This document shows positions 1 to 7,900 of a stretch of 8,696 bases of DNA, piece after piece. The notes under the pieces were generated by a model, which did no database searches, was not told where the DNA came from, and was given only the letters and a program-made list of their open reading frames with translations. Each line of letters begins with the position of its first letter. The first letter of the stretch is position 1. The position numbers were made by a program, and so were the translations under genes. Source of the stretch: Clostridia bacterium. GTDB lineage: Bacteria > Bacillota > Clostridia > Oscillospirales > CAG-272. The DNA is taken from assembly GCA_017382615.1 (NCBI GenBank), contig JAFNZX010000120.1, positions 1-8,696 on the forward strand. The letters are read 5' to 3'.

Positions 1-460
1 ACTGATCGATCTCGATCAGCGCAGGGCGTAATATGCGGTAAAAATCCTCGCGCACGCGCTCTCCGCGCACCTGGCAAAGCCTGTTCAACGTTGCTTGCAG
101 ATACGCAAAGCTTTCACGCCCCAGCATGCGCAGATTGCTTGCACCTTGTGGGTGCTCGTCAAACAAGTGATTCATGCAATCCGTCATCTCACGGTCACGA
201 GGGAGATGATCGGGTGTGAATTGCACGTACAGATACGCCAGCGGCTGCCCCGACCTGACCAGCAATCTATGCGGCTCGTCCGGTGCAAACAGCATGACCG
301 AGCCACGGGGCGCGGTGAACGTATTGTCTGCCACCTCGAATTCGCATGCTCCGGAAAGTGGCAAAAACAGCTCGTACGAGCCGTGGGAATGGGCGGGATA
401 GTTCTCGGGCGCGGGATTTGCATCCTCGCGCTTGTTCGCGCAGATGCCGATGTATTCCAT
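1..460 (-). CDS. AraC-family transcriptional regulator, N-terminal cupin part (partial, runs off left edge)
   Basis: This frame is open from an ATG (complement of 458-460) to the window edge and gives 153 residues with no stop. A GGAGG ribosome binding site (complement of 466-470) lies 5 nt upstream of the ATG. Residues 21-66 form a typical sugar-sensing cupin. The motif HSHGSYELFLPLSG carries H24, H26 and E30 in the metal/ligand-binding pattern, followed by APRGSVMLFAPDEPH with H64. Residues 85-153 look helical, as in the linker before the C-terminal double helix-turn-helix of AraC/XylS regulators, but that DNA-binding part lies outside the window. The gene is divergent from an operon of secreted glycan-active lipoproteins, the usual position for a local regulator of such a locus. 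The cupin fold is well supported. The AraC assignment rests on family habit and length past the cupin; a stand-alone cupin protein is the alternative. Confidence 0.8.
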   Translation of the reverse strand, partial: MEYIGICANKREDANPAPENYPAHSHGSYELFLPLSGACEFEVADNTFTAPRGSVMLFAPDEPHRLLVRSGQPLAYLYVQFTPDHLPRDREMTDCMNHLFDEHPQGASNLRMLGRESFAYLQATLNRLCQVRGERVREDFYRILRPALIEIDQ

Positions 461-482
461 ATATGCCTCCGTGTGGATATAT

Positions 483-498
483 TCATTATGGTCATTAT
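483..498. repeat. Short direct repeat TCATTAT x2
   Basis: TCATTAT occurs at 483-489 and 492-498, a 9-bp period. The second copy overlaps the minus-strand -10 box and the first lies about where transcription of the regulator would start. It could be part of an operator, possibly autoregulatory, but two 7-mers in AT-rich DNA may be chance. Confidence 0.25.
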
Positions 499-522
499 AG
501 CACAAAATCATCGGATTTGCAA
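494..522 (-). promoter_or_regulatory. Sigma-A-type promoter for the divergent regulator
   Basis: On the minus strand, TTGCAA (517-522) is followed after exactly 17 bp by TATAAT (494-499). TG lies one base before the -10 box (TGCTATAAT), so this is an extended -10 element. The predicted start near 487 leaves an untranslated leader of roughly 27 nt before the regulator's ATG. The match is good by eye; no transcript data are available. Confidence 0.65.
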
Positions 523-544
523 TATTTTAGGTTTATAATTATCA

Positions 545-573
545 TAGAAAATACAATTTTATTTTGCTATAAT
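545..573 (+). promoter_or_regulatory. Sigma-A-type promoter for the lipoprotein operon
   Basis: TAGAAA (545-550, four of six consensus bases) lies 17 bp before a perfect TATAAT (568-573). That box is preceded by TG one base upstream, making an extended -10 like that of the divergent promoter. A start near 580 gives about 50 nt of leader before the ATG at 631. The two -35 boxes are only 22 bp apart, so a regulator bound between them could affect both directions. A second TATAAT at 534-539 lacks a convincing -35 box. Confidence 0.6.
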
Positions 574-630
574 AATACTGATAACAGTTGAAATCTTACT
601 TTTATTATAAGCAATCAAGGAGGAACTGCA

Positions 631-1425
631 ATGAAACGTATCAATATGCTTGCGGTATGTCTGGCGTGCCTTTTGGCGGCTTGCACGCTGAGTGCGTGCA
701 CCGATACGCAAAAGGAGCAGGAAACGACTGCAGAGACAACTGCGCAGGTCACTGAGGCGACCACGCAAGAGGAAACAACAGAGGATCATACAGAGCAGCA
801 AACGACGGAACCCGAAAGCACGCAAGAGGAGACCGAAACCGAGAGCCAAGCACTCTCGCGCGAGGATTGGGACAAGGACGACCCTGCAAATCCCTATTAC
901 AATCTGATCAGGGTGGGCACGTCGTATGACGGTAAAACACCCTGCTACGACGGCAGGTACGATTTTGGCTATCCCATATGTCACGTAGAGGATGGCACCA
1001 AGTTCAACAGCCTGCAGGATGCCGTGGATTATCTTGCTCAAGAGTACGGCGGGCGCATCTATATGGAAGCCGCACCCGATGTGTGCCTGAAGGTGGATAT
1101 TCCCGATGACGGCAATTTTTACCGCATTGCATATTGGTGGCTCAACTGCGATTTCGTGATGGATTTCGGTGTTATCTACGATGATCAAAACGAGCAGAAC
1201 GGCGTGGTCGGCTATGCGTATTATTCCGATCTGTACGAGCTGGATGTCATTCCGGGTCTTGAGGGCACGTACGTATGGGTGCTCAACGATACCTATGGTC
1301 TGATGCCGGGATATTATAAAATGACGGTCAGCGAGACCTCGCCCGAGCTGTATTATGATTACGAGCTGATCGCTATGCTGGACGAGTGGCCGGGCTTGCC
1401 CTTGGGAGAGAAGCTGCCCGAATAA
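631..1425 (+). CDS. Acidic surface lipoprotein of unknown function
   Basis: The product has 264 residues. The ATG at 631 is preceded by AAGGAGG (617-623) at a 7-nt spacing. A short basic start and hydrophobic stretch lead to two possible lipoboxes, LAAC (Cys18) and LSAC (Cys23), so it should be exported and lipid-anchored. Residues 24-72 are a low-complexity Thr/Glu/Gln linker like those in the two downstream proteins. The folded part (about 75-264) is acidic and rich in Tyr and Trp, with four cysteines (C105, C117, C152, C173) and a beta-rich pattern. I do not recognise the family. It is the first gene of the probable operon; the next start is 27 nt after its stop. Its place beside two secreted glycan-active proteins suggests a carbohydrate-binding or accessory role, which is inference only. 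Confidence 0.88.
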   Translation: MKRINMLAVCLACLLAACTLSACTDTQKEQETTAETTAQVTEATTQEETTEDHTEQQTTEPESTQEETETESQALSREDWDKDDPANPYYNLIRVGTSYDGKTPCYDGRYDFGYPICHVEDGTKFNSLQDAVDYLAQEYGGRIYMEAAPDVCLKVDIPDDGNFYRIAYWWLNCDFVMDFGVIYDDQNEQNGVVGYAYYSDLYELDVIPGLEGTYVWVLNDTYGLMPGYYKMTVSETSPELYYDYELIAMLDEWPGLPLGEKLPE

Positions 1426-1441
1426 GTGAAAAACAACGATT

Positions 1442-1447
1442 GGGAGG
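1442..1447 (+). promoter_or_regulatory. Ribosome binding site that decides the GH3 gene start
   Basis: GGGAGG lies 5 nt before the ATG at 1453. It favours this start over the in-frame GTG at 1426, which directly follows the previous stop codon, has no such site, and would put nine extra polar residues before the lipoprotein signal peptide. Confidence 0.8.
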
Positions 1448-1524
1448 TTCTTATGAAACGCTACGAAAGAATATGCAGCCTGATGCTGGCTATGCTGTTG
1501 CTGCTTGGCGTATTTGCTGCCTGC
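1443..1524 (+). repeat. Leader cassette, copy 1 (RBS plus lipoprotein signal peptide)
   Basis: This 82-bp segment runs from the Shine-Dalgarno GGAGG through the codon of lipobox Cys24. It matches 4842-4923 at 66 of 82 positions by hand count, with no gaps. The longest identical run is 24 nt (1487-1510 against 4886-4909). The encoded leaders share 20 of 24 residues. Confidence 0.75.
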
Positions 1525-4500
1525 AAGAGCAAGCCGCAAAAGGAGCAGCCCTTTGATACGGAACCGAATACCGAAATCGCGACCGAGGGTGAGACAACCG
1601 ATCAATTACCGGAGACCGAGACCGAGACCGAGCAGCCAAATGAGCCGGCGCCTGTTCTTGATTTGCGTGCCCAAACCTTATCGGCAGAGAGCAATCAGGT
1701 TTTGCTTTCGCTGAGCTGTGAGATTTTTGAGCAGGGTCTGGAGGGTGAGCTGTGCAGCAGACTGACCAAGGGAGATCAAGAGCTTGCGCAAGGTCGGACG
1801 TCCCTTGTGGCAGGACAACAGCAGATCACGTTGGCATGCGCGCAGGATAAGCTGACGGGTGTGCTGACGCTGCAGGTAGATGCCGTTTTGACCGACGGCA
1901 CTGTGGCGGATTCCCTTACTCTGACCATGAAAAACGGTGTGGTACAGCTTTCTGCGGACGCGGTTGCATGTGTGGTGGCTGCTATGACGCTTGAGGAAAA
2001 GGCAACCTTGACCTCGGGAGCACAGAATACAAGAAAGCGCGGATGTGTGGGAGCAACTGCGGAGTTTAAGAAATACGGAATTCCTTCCATTGGCTTTAGT
2101 GATGGACCTGCGGGGGTGCGCTCGGATCTCAAGACCTCCGCAATATGGTATCCTTCCATCACCAATTTATCAAGCTCCTGGGATAGTGAGATAATCTATT
2201 GCGTAGGTGAGGCCATCGGTTTGGATGGCCGCGCGTTCGGCACGGATATATTGCTTGCACCCGGCATGAATATTCAGAAAAATGCATTTGGCGGACGTAA
2301 TTTTGAATATAGCTCTGAAGATCCCCTTCTGACGGGATATCTGATGAGTGCTTACGTAAACGGTGTTCAGTCAACGGGCATTGGCGCGGAGATCAAGCAT
2401 TTTGCGGTCAATAATCAAGAGACCTCCCGTGTGATCTATTCGGCTAACGTAACAGAGCGCGCCCTCCGTGAGATCTATCTCAAGGGCTTTGGCATTGCCG
2501 TGCGCGACAGTGCGCCTTGGGTCGTCATGTCCTCGTATAATCGTATCAATCGCAATCACAATGCTACCGAGCGGGAGCTGTTGGTTGGTATTTTACGTGA
2601 TGAATTTGGCTTTGACGGCATGGTGACATCGGACTGGGGAGGCGTGACGGGTAGTATAGATGCCAAGATCAACGCCATGAATGATATCAATATGCCCGGA
2701 AATGCAGAAGATCACGGGATTCTGGTCAATGCAGTCAAAAGCGGGACTGTCAGTATCGAGGCACTGGATGAATGCTGCCGCAATATTTTGAGTGTGGTGG
2801 TCAAGACCCGTACTTTCCTTGATGCAGAAAAGCAGAGCGTGGATTATGAAGGACATGCAGCACTTGCACAAGAAGCAGCAGAAAACTCCTTCGTGCTGCT
2901 GAAAAATCAGAGTGCCTTGCCGCTTGCAAACGGTACAACCGTTGCGCTGTTTGGCAATGGCGGCTGGCAGACCGTATATGGCGGCGGTGGCTCAGGCGTG
3001 GTCAAGGCAAAGTCACCCGTCAGTATTTTCGATGGGATCAAAGACAGCGGCGTATTTCAGCTTTATGACCAAAGTGCCTCGCCTTTCCTTGGTTGCGCAG
3101 CGCATGACGTAAACAATGTGTCTTACGACGTTTCGGTGACCGAGGCTTACGCAAAGCAATGTGCACAAAATGCCGACGCTGCCGTGATCGTGCTTTCGCG
3201 CCAGGCAATCGAGGGTGTGGACAGCACCAACCGTGCAGGGGACTTCCGATTGAATCAAACCGAGATGGATATGCTCACACGCGTATCCGCAGCTTTCCGT
3301 GCAGAGGGGAAAAAGGTGATCGTGCTGATCAATACGGGCAATCCCATTGAAACCGTGTCGTGGCGCGATCTTGTCGATGCCGTGTTGTATATCGGGTATC
3401 CCGGAGAGCAGGCGGGCAATGCGGTTGTCAACGTGCTTTCGGGCAAGGTGAACCCCTCGGGCAAACTGACTTGCACGTGGCCTGCGAGCTTTGAATCGAC
3501 TCCCGCATACAATTATTTCCCCGGTGGTCTTCACGATGTGACCTATTACGAGGATATTTACGTTGGCTATCGCTATTACGAGACCTTCGGCGTGCAGGTG
3601 GCGTATGAATTCGGATACGGTTTATCCTATACCGAGTTTTCCTATAGTGATTTTGCATGTGTGCAGAATGCGGACGGCAGCGTCAGTGTTACACTTCTTG
3701 TCACGAATACGGGCAAGACCGCGGGACGCGAGATCGTGCAATGCTACGTATCCAAGCCCGAGACCAAGTTGGAGCAAGCCAAGCTGGGGCTTGGCGGCTT
3801 TGCCAAGACAAAGCTTCTTTCCCCCGGCGAGTCTGAAACCGTCAGGATCAAGCTGACCGAGGATGCGCTCAAGTCCTACGATGAAGCACAGAGCGCATGG
3901 ATTTTAGATGTCGGCACGTATACTGTGTCGGTAGGCGCATCGGTAAAGGATATCAAGTTTACCGACAGCTTCATGGTTGGCGAAAAGCAGGTGATTCTGG
4001 ACGTGGAAAACCTGTGCGTGCCGGAGGTGGAATTCGAATACATCAGCAAAAAGACCTATACTGTGCCCGCGCCCGAAACGCGTGTCAACCTGGCAAGCGG
4101 TGCGAAAATTACCGCGTCTGATGGGGATGGTAGTATTGCTATTGACGGTGATACCTGCTCCTTGTGGAATCCGGGGCAGAACGGTGCGTCCATTACGCTG
4201 GATCTCGGAAGCAAAAAGGAGATCGGTGAGATGACGCTGAGCTGGTATGCCATCCACACCGTGTATCTCATTCAATTGTCCAATGACGGCAAGAACTTTA
4301 CCGACTACAGATGCTCGGCTGACAAGGGAAGCGGTTATACCGTGATCAATCTGAACGGCACGTCAGCCCGCTATATTCGTATCAAGATCATCCGAGCGGA
4401 TAACCAGGGCATTTACGAGTGGCGCGTATTTGAAGCCACAGAAGCGGACAAGAACACAACAAACGTGTACGGCGGCGAGAATCTTGCGCTTGGCAAGCCT

Positions 4501-4842
4501 GCCGAGGCAACCAATATAGAGGGCGGAAATCTTCCCCCGCTTGCCGTGGATGGCAATTACAGCACGCGTTGGTCCTCTTTGCAGTACGGAGATGCAACCT
4601 TTGTTCTGGATTTGAAAAAGGCTTACGACGTCAAAGCGCTGGAAATGATTTTGGAATCCGCATGGATCTCCTACCGCATCGAGTATTCGCTTGACGGTGA
4701 GAATTATACTACCTTGTTCGAGGGCAAAAAGGATGAGCTGGTCGTGGAGCTGGCACAGCTTGATATACAAGCGAGATATATCCGTGTGCGCCGTGACGGT
4801 GACGGATGGTTCAGCATTTATGAATTAAAGATCTTTGGATAG
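1453..4842 (+). CDS. Glycoside hydrolase family 3 lipoprotein (beta-glucosidase-like) with two F5/8 type C domains
   Basis: The product has 1129 residues. Family 3 enzymes remove non-reducing beta-linked glucose, xylose or similar sugars with retention of configuration. A lipoprotein leader ends at Cys24 (FAAC), followed by a Thr/Glu linker (about 33-64) and a beta-rich domain of about 95 residues that I cannot name. The GH3 N-terminal barrel (about 172-455) has FSDGPAGVR (D217), IKHFAVNNQETSR (K315, H316) and the nucleophile motif MVTSDWGG with D394. The second GH3 domain (about 467-711) has ENSFVLLKN, a Gly-rich YGGGGSG loop and a candidate acid/base Glu587 in IEGVDS. A fibronectin-III-like domain (about 731-841) follows, then F5/8 type C modules at about 877-995 and 1007-1129. 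No PA14 insert is seen. The length exceeds a plain GH3 (700-850) because of the added domains. The sugar specificity cannot be read from sequence; beta-glucosidase is the default, beta-xylosidase the main alternative. Confidence 0.95.
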   Translation: MKRYERICSLMLAMLLLLGVFAACKSKPQKEQPFDTEPNTEIATEGETTDQLPETETETEQPNEPAPVLDLRAQTLSAESNQVLLSLSCEIFEQGLEGELCSRLTKGDQELAQGRTSLVAGQQQITLACAQDKLTGVLTLQVDAVLTDGTVADSLTLTMKNGVVQLSADAVACVVAAMTLEEKATLTSGAQNTRKRGCVGATAEFKKYGIPSIGFSDGPAGVRSDLKTSAIWYPSITNLSSSWDSEIIYCVGEAIGLDGRAFGTDILLAPGMNIQKNAFGGRNFEYSSEDPLLTGYLMSAYVNGVQSTGIGAEIKHFAVNNQETSRVIYSANVTERALREIYLKGFGIAVRDSAPWVVMSSYNRINRNHNATERELLVGILRDEFGFDGMVTSDWGGVTGSIDAKINAMNDINMPGNAEDHGILVNAVKSGTVSIEALDECCRNILSVVVKTRTFLDAEKQSVDYEGHAALAQEAAENSFVLLKNQSALPLANGTTVALFGNGGWQTVYGGGGSGVVKAKSPVSIFDGIKDSGVFQLYDQSASPFLGCAAHDVNNVSYDVSVTEAYAKQCAQNADAAVIVLSRQAIEGVDSTNRAGDFRLNQTEMDMLTRVSAAFRAEGKKVIVLINTGNPIETVSWRDLVDAVLYIGYPGEQAGNAVVNVLSGKVNPSGKLTCTWPASFESTPAYNYFPGGLHDVTYYEDIYVGYRYYETFGVQVAYEFGYGLSYTEFSYSDFACVQNADGSVSVTLLVTNTGKTAGREIVQCYVSKPETKLEQAKLGLGGFAKTKLLSPGESETVRIKLTEDALKSYDEAQSAWILDVGTYTVSVGASVKDIKFTDSFMVGEKQVILDVENLCVPEVEFEYISKKTYTVPAPETRVNLASGAKITASDGDGSIAIDGDTCSLWNPGQNGASITLDLGSKKEIGEMTLSWYAIHTVYLIQLSNDGKNFTDYRCSADKGSGYTVINLNGTSARYIRIKIIRADNQGIYEWRVFEATEADKNTTNVYGGENLALGKPAEATNIEGGNLPPLAVDGNYSTRWSSLQYGDATFVLDLKKAYDVKALEMILESAWISYRIEYSLDGENYTTLFEGKKDELVVELAQLDIQARYIRVRRDGDGWFSIYELKIFG
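1612..1632 (+). repeat. Hexamer tandem repeat in the linker
   Basis: GAG is followed by three perfect copies of ACCGAG (1615-1632), which encode alternating Thr-Glu in the linker after the lipid anchor of the GH3 protein. Slippage in whole units would change linker length by two residues without a frameshift. Confidence 0.8.
4081..4437 (+). other. F5/8 type C (CBM32-like) domain 1 of the GH3 protein
   Basis: Residues 877-995 begin with NLASGAKITASD and continue with the usual AIDGD and LWN segment, a SITLDLG strand, YLIQLSNDGKNF and the closing ARYIRIKI. This order is diagnostic of the discoidin/F5-8C sandwich, commonly galactose- or glucose-type sugar binding in gut bacteria. The ligand is not predictable. 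Confidence 0.85.
4471..4839 (+). other. F5/8 type C (CBM32-like) domain 2 of the GH3 protein
   Basis: Residues 1007-1129 repeat the same plan: NLALGKPAEAT, AVDGNYSTRWSS, FVLDLKKAYDV, YRIEYSLDGENY, ARYIRVRR, and a terminal YELKIFG. It is the more canonical of the two copies (DGN-STRW motif). It ends exactly at the C-terminus. Confidence 0.9.
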
Positions 4843-4846
4843 GAGG
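4840..4846 (+). promoter_or_regulatory. Stop codon fused to the next ribosome binding site
   Basis: The TAG stop of the GH3 gene (4840-4842) shares two bases with AGGAGG (4841-4846), 5 nt before the ATG at 4852. Ribosomes ending on the GH3 gene sit on the next start site, so translational coupling of the two genes is likely. Confidence 0.8.
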
Positions 4847-4923
4847 TTTTTATGAAACGTTATAGAGAAATATGCAGTCTGCTTTTGGCTATGCTGTTGC
4901 TGCTTGGCGCGTTTGCCGCGTGT
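4842..4923 (+). repeat. Leader cassette, copy 2 (RBS plus lipoprotein signal peptide)
   Basis: This is the second copy of the 1443-1524 segment, again running from GGAGG to the codon of lipobox Cys24. Similarity drops after this codon, so the shared unit is the leader rather than the whole gene. Confidence 0.75.
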
Positions 4924-7900
4924 AAAGATCAGCCCACGCCCGAGCAGGGAAGCACGGAAGACACGACCACGACCGAGGCGCAAACGCAGCTGCCCGAGCG
5001 TGATCCCATTACCTATACCTTTGAGGACGGCATTTCCGATGAGATTACAGAGGATAAGCCCGTGGAGGAAAAGCCTGACGAGCATTACGAGTACGTGCAG
5101 GATTTCTCCGCAGCGATCGGTGGAAACGATCGCGATTGGTATCTCAACGAAATGGCGGATATAACGGACGGCAACCTGACAGCCTACAGCAATCAGCACC
5201 CCTACCTTGCGCTCAAGAAAAAGGCAAAGGCGGATTTGGTGACGCTCTGCGTGGATCTGCAGGCAAACAGACCGGGGGCGATTCCCAACGACTCGGCTTA
5301 TATTGCCCTGCGCCTTCCCGCATACGATAATCAGTTCGCTGCCGTGGGACAAAACGGCATCTGGCTGGCTTTTCAATGCGGCAAGGTCGGCATTATCAAC
5401 ACCTGGCCGAGTATTACCTTCTTTGATTGCGGTGTAGACTTTACCAAGACACAGCAAGTCATCGTAGAGGACAACCAAAAGGATAACGTGATCTCGGTCT
5501 ACGTACAGGAAAATGATTCCAAGGAATTGGTTTTCAAGGTGGAGATCAGGGATAATAAGAATGTGACCGTGACCGACAAAAACGGTGCCCCCAAGATCAC
5601 CTCCAAGTTTGGCTACGATATCCTTGCAAGCGGCTTCATGGCTTTGTGGGCGCATCAGGATAACGGCGGTGTGGTGTTTGATAACCTGAAGGTCAACTGG
5701 ACGGTACCCGGTAATCCCACGATGACCAAGACAAGCAGCTATGCGCAAGATTTCAATGCCTCCATTGCGGGCGACGAGTATTGGAGCCACAACGCGACGG
5801 CGGTCTTTGAGGATGGCATGGTAGTAGGCACGAATGAGCATTGCTACCTGGATATGACGCGTCGCGTGCGCGCAGATAAGGTTTACGTGGAGCTGGATAT
5901 GCTGGCAGACCGAAAGGGAACGGTGGACAACGTAGCCTCTTACGTAGGCTTGCGCGTTACGGAGCGGGATCAGTTCCGTGCCACCGGTTCCGATGGTATC
6001 TGGCTTGCATTCCACGATAATAAGATCGGTCTGATCACGGGCTGGCCCGGAACAAAGATGTACGTTTCGGAGTTTTCGTTTGCTTCTATGCGCCACGTGC
6101 TGATTGAGGACGATACCGTCAATAACATCATTACCGTGTATATTAAGGAAGGCGGAGAAAGTCAGCTTGTTTGTCGATTTGTCATTCAGAACGAGCATGA
6201 CGTCAAGGTGTATGACAACAAGGGAAACCAAAAGATCACCCATACCTTGGGGCATGATCTGAACAGAGATGGCTTTATCTGCTTCTGGGCACCTGCAGGA
6301 AATATGGGTAAGAGTGCCTTTGACAATATTGAAATCCGTTGGGACGAAAAGGTGAGAGCGGAATACACCCCCACCGATCCCGAAACGCTGCAGGATCTTT
6401 ACAGCGACACGTGGGTGGGTATGGACGATGAAAACCGTTTGGTAGCCGACGGAGCAGATGACGTGGATGATAAGCTGGTGGGCATGTTCTATCAGATCTG
6501 GCACGTACAGACGGGCACGACCTATCCCGACCAGATCCTGTACGATCATCACGCAATTTATCAAGAGGGCGGTCATGCCGCCGTCAAGGAAGCCTATGGT
6601 AAGGGCCCCGTCGGTTGGGGACACTACTGGGGGCAGCCCTATTTTGGCTACTATCTGACCAACGACCAATGGGTCATCCGCAAGCATGCTTCCATGCTCT
6701 GCGATATTGGCGTGGACTTTATTTATCTGGACGTCACCAACGGCAATCCTCTGACCACCTCTTATATGGCGATCTTCAAGGAATATAAGGCAATGCGTGA
6801 GATGGGCATGGATACGCCCGACATCTGCTTCTTCATGGCGGATAACGCTGATCTGAATCCCCGCGTGTTCGAGGACATCTGGGATAATATTTATTCCACG
6901 GGTCAGTACAGCGATCTGTACGCCATGTATAAGGGCAAGCCCCTGCTGCTTGGCAACGTAGAGAAGATTGAGGACAAGGAAGCCCTTGAAACCTTTACCA
7001 TCCGTCGCTGCTGGGCGTTGCGCGATAACGTCAATAAGGGCAAGGATATGTGGACGTGGATGCATGAAAAAAGTCAGCCTATCTCCACCAATACCGAAAC
7101 GGGCGAGAAGGAAGAGATCTCCATCTCTGCAGCCATTCTTGCCAACCTTGGTATGGGACGCAGCAATCAGAACCGCCGCCAGCCCAAGCTGAAAACGCTG
7201 CCCGACGGCACCACGGATATCTTCCAGTTTGAATTGGAAACTACGGGGCAGGGGCTGTTCTTTGCCGAGCAGATGGAGCGTGCTGCTGAGGCTGATACCT
7301 ACGTGTTGCTGATCAACGCGTGGAACGAGTGGGGCGCAGGCAGATGGGAAGGCAACAGCTATCCCACCATTGCCAACACCTACATCGACTGGACGTATTC
7401 CTATTACGTAGACTGCTTCAACCCCGAATTTTCCCGCGATATCGAGCCTATGGCGGGCGGCTTTGGCGATAACTACTATTATCAGCTTGCGCAGTTCCTG
7501 CGTGCCTTCAAGGGCTCACGCCAAGCTCCTGCGGCTGCAGGGCAGGGCGAAATGGATCTGCATGCAGACCTGTCCGCGTGGAATAGCGTATGGCCCGAAT
7601 ACAAGGATACCTTAGGAGACACCTTCCACCGTGACGCAATGGGCTATTGCAATTTCTTCCATTACACAAATACAAGTGGTAGAAACGATATCGTATCTGC
7701 CAAAGTATCTCGCAGCGCGCAAAATACGTACTTCCTGGCTGTCTGCGCAGATACCATCACAGTGCCCCAGGGACAGAATTGGATGAATTTGTTTATCAAT
7801 ACCGACCGCGACTACCAAACCGGCTGGTACGGCTACGATATCATCATCAACCGCGACGGTAGCAAGGCGGCTGCAGGCAAGGTCACGATCGAGAAGTTTG

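Noticed and set aside
2..19. Perfect 8-bp inverted repeat with a 2-nt spacer
   Set aside because: It lies inside the regulator's coding frame and reads as ordinary codons. An operator or terminator here is unlikely and a repeat of this size may be chance.
95..538. 147-codon plus-strand open frame over the left end
   Set aside because: It is the complement of the cupin regulator, whose motifs and ribosome binding site are clear, and it has no recognisable domain.
1426..1452. Upstream GTG start for the GH3 gene
   Set aside because: It lacks a ribosome binding site and would place nine residues before the signal peptide. The ATG at 1453 has GGGAGG and a leader matching that of the next gene.
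559..1605. 348-codon minus-strand open frame sharing a protein segment with the 746-codon one
   Set aside because: The shared segment is only the complement of the duplicated leader cassette. The frame also crosses the promoter region and two real gene starts.
4825..7065. 746-codon open frame on the minus strand, opposite the last gene
   Set aside because: No good ribosome binding site, no recognisable family, and it lies fully opposite a well-supported gene. Such long antisense frames arise from codon bias in the sense gene.
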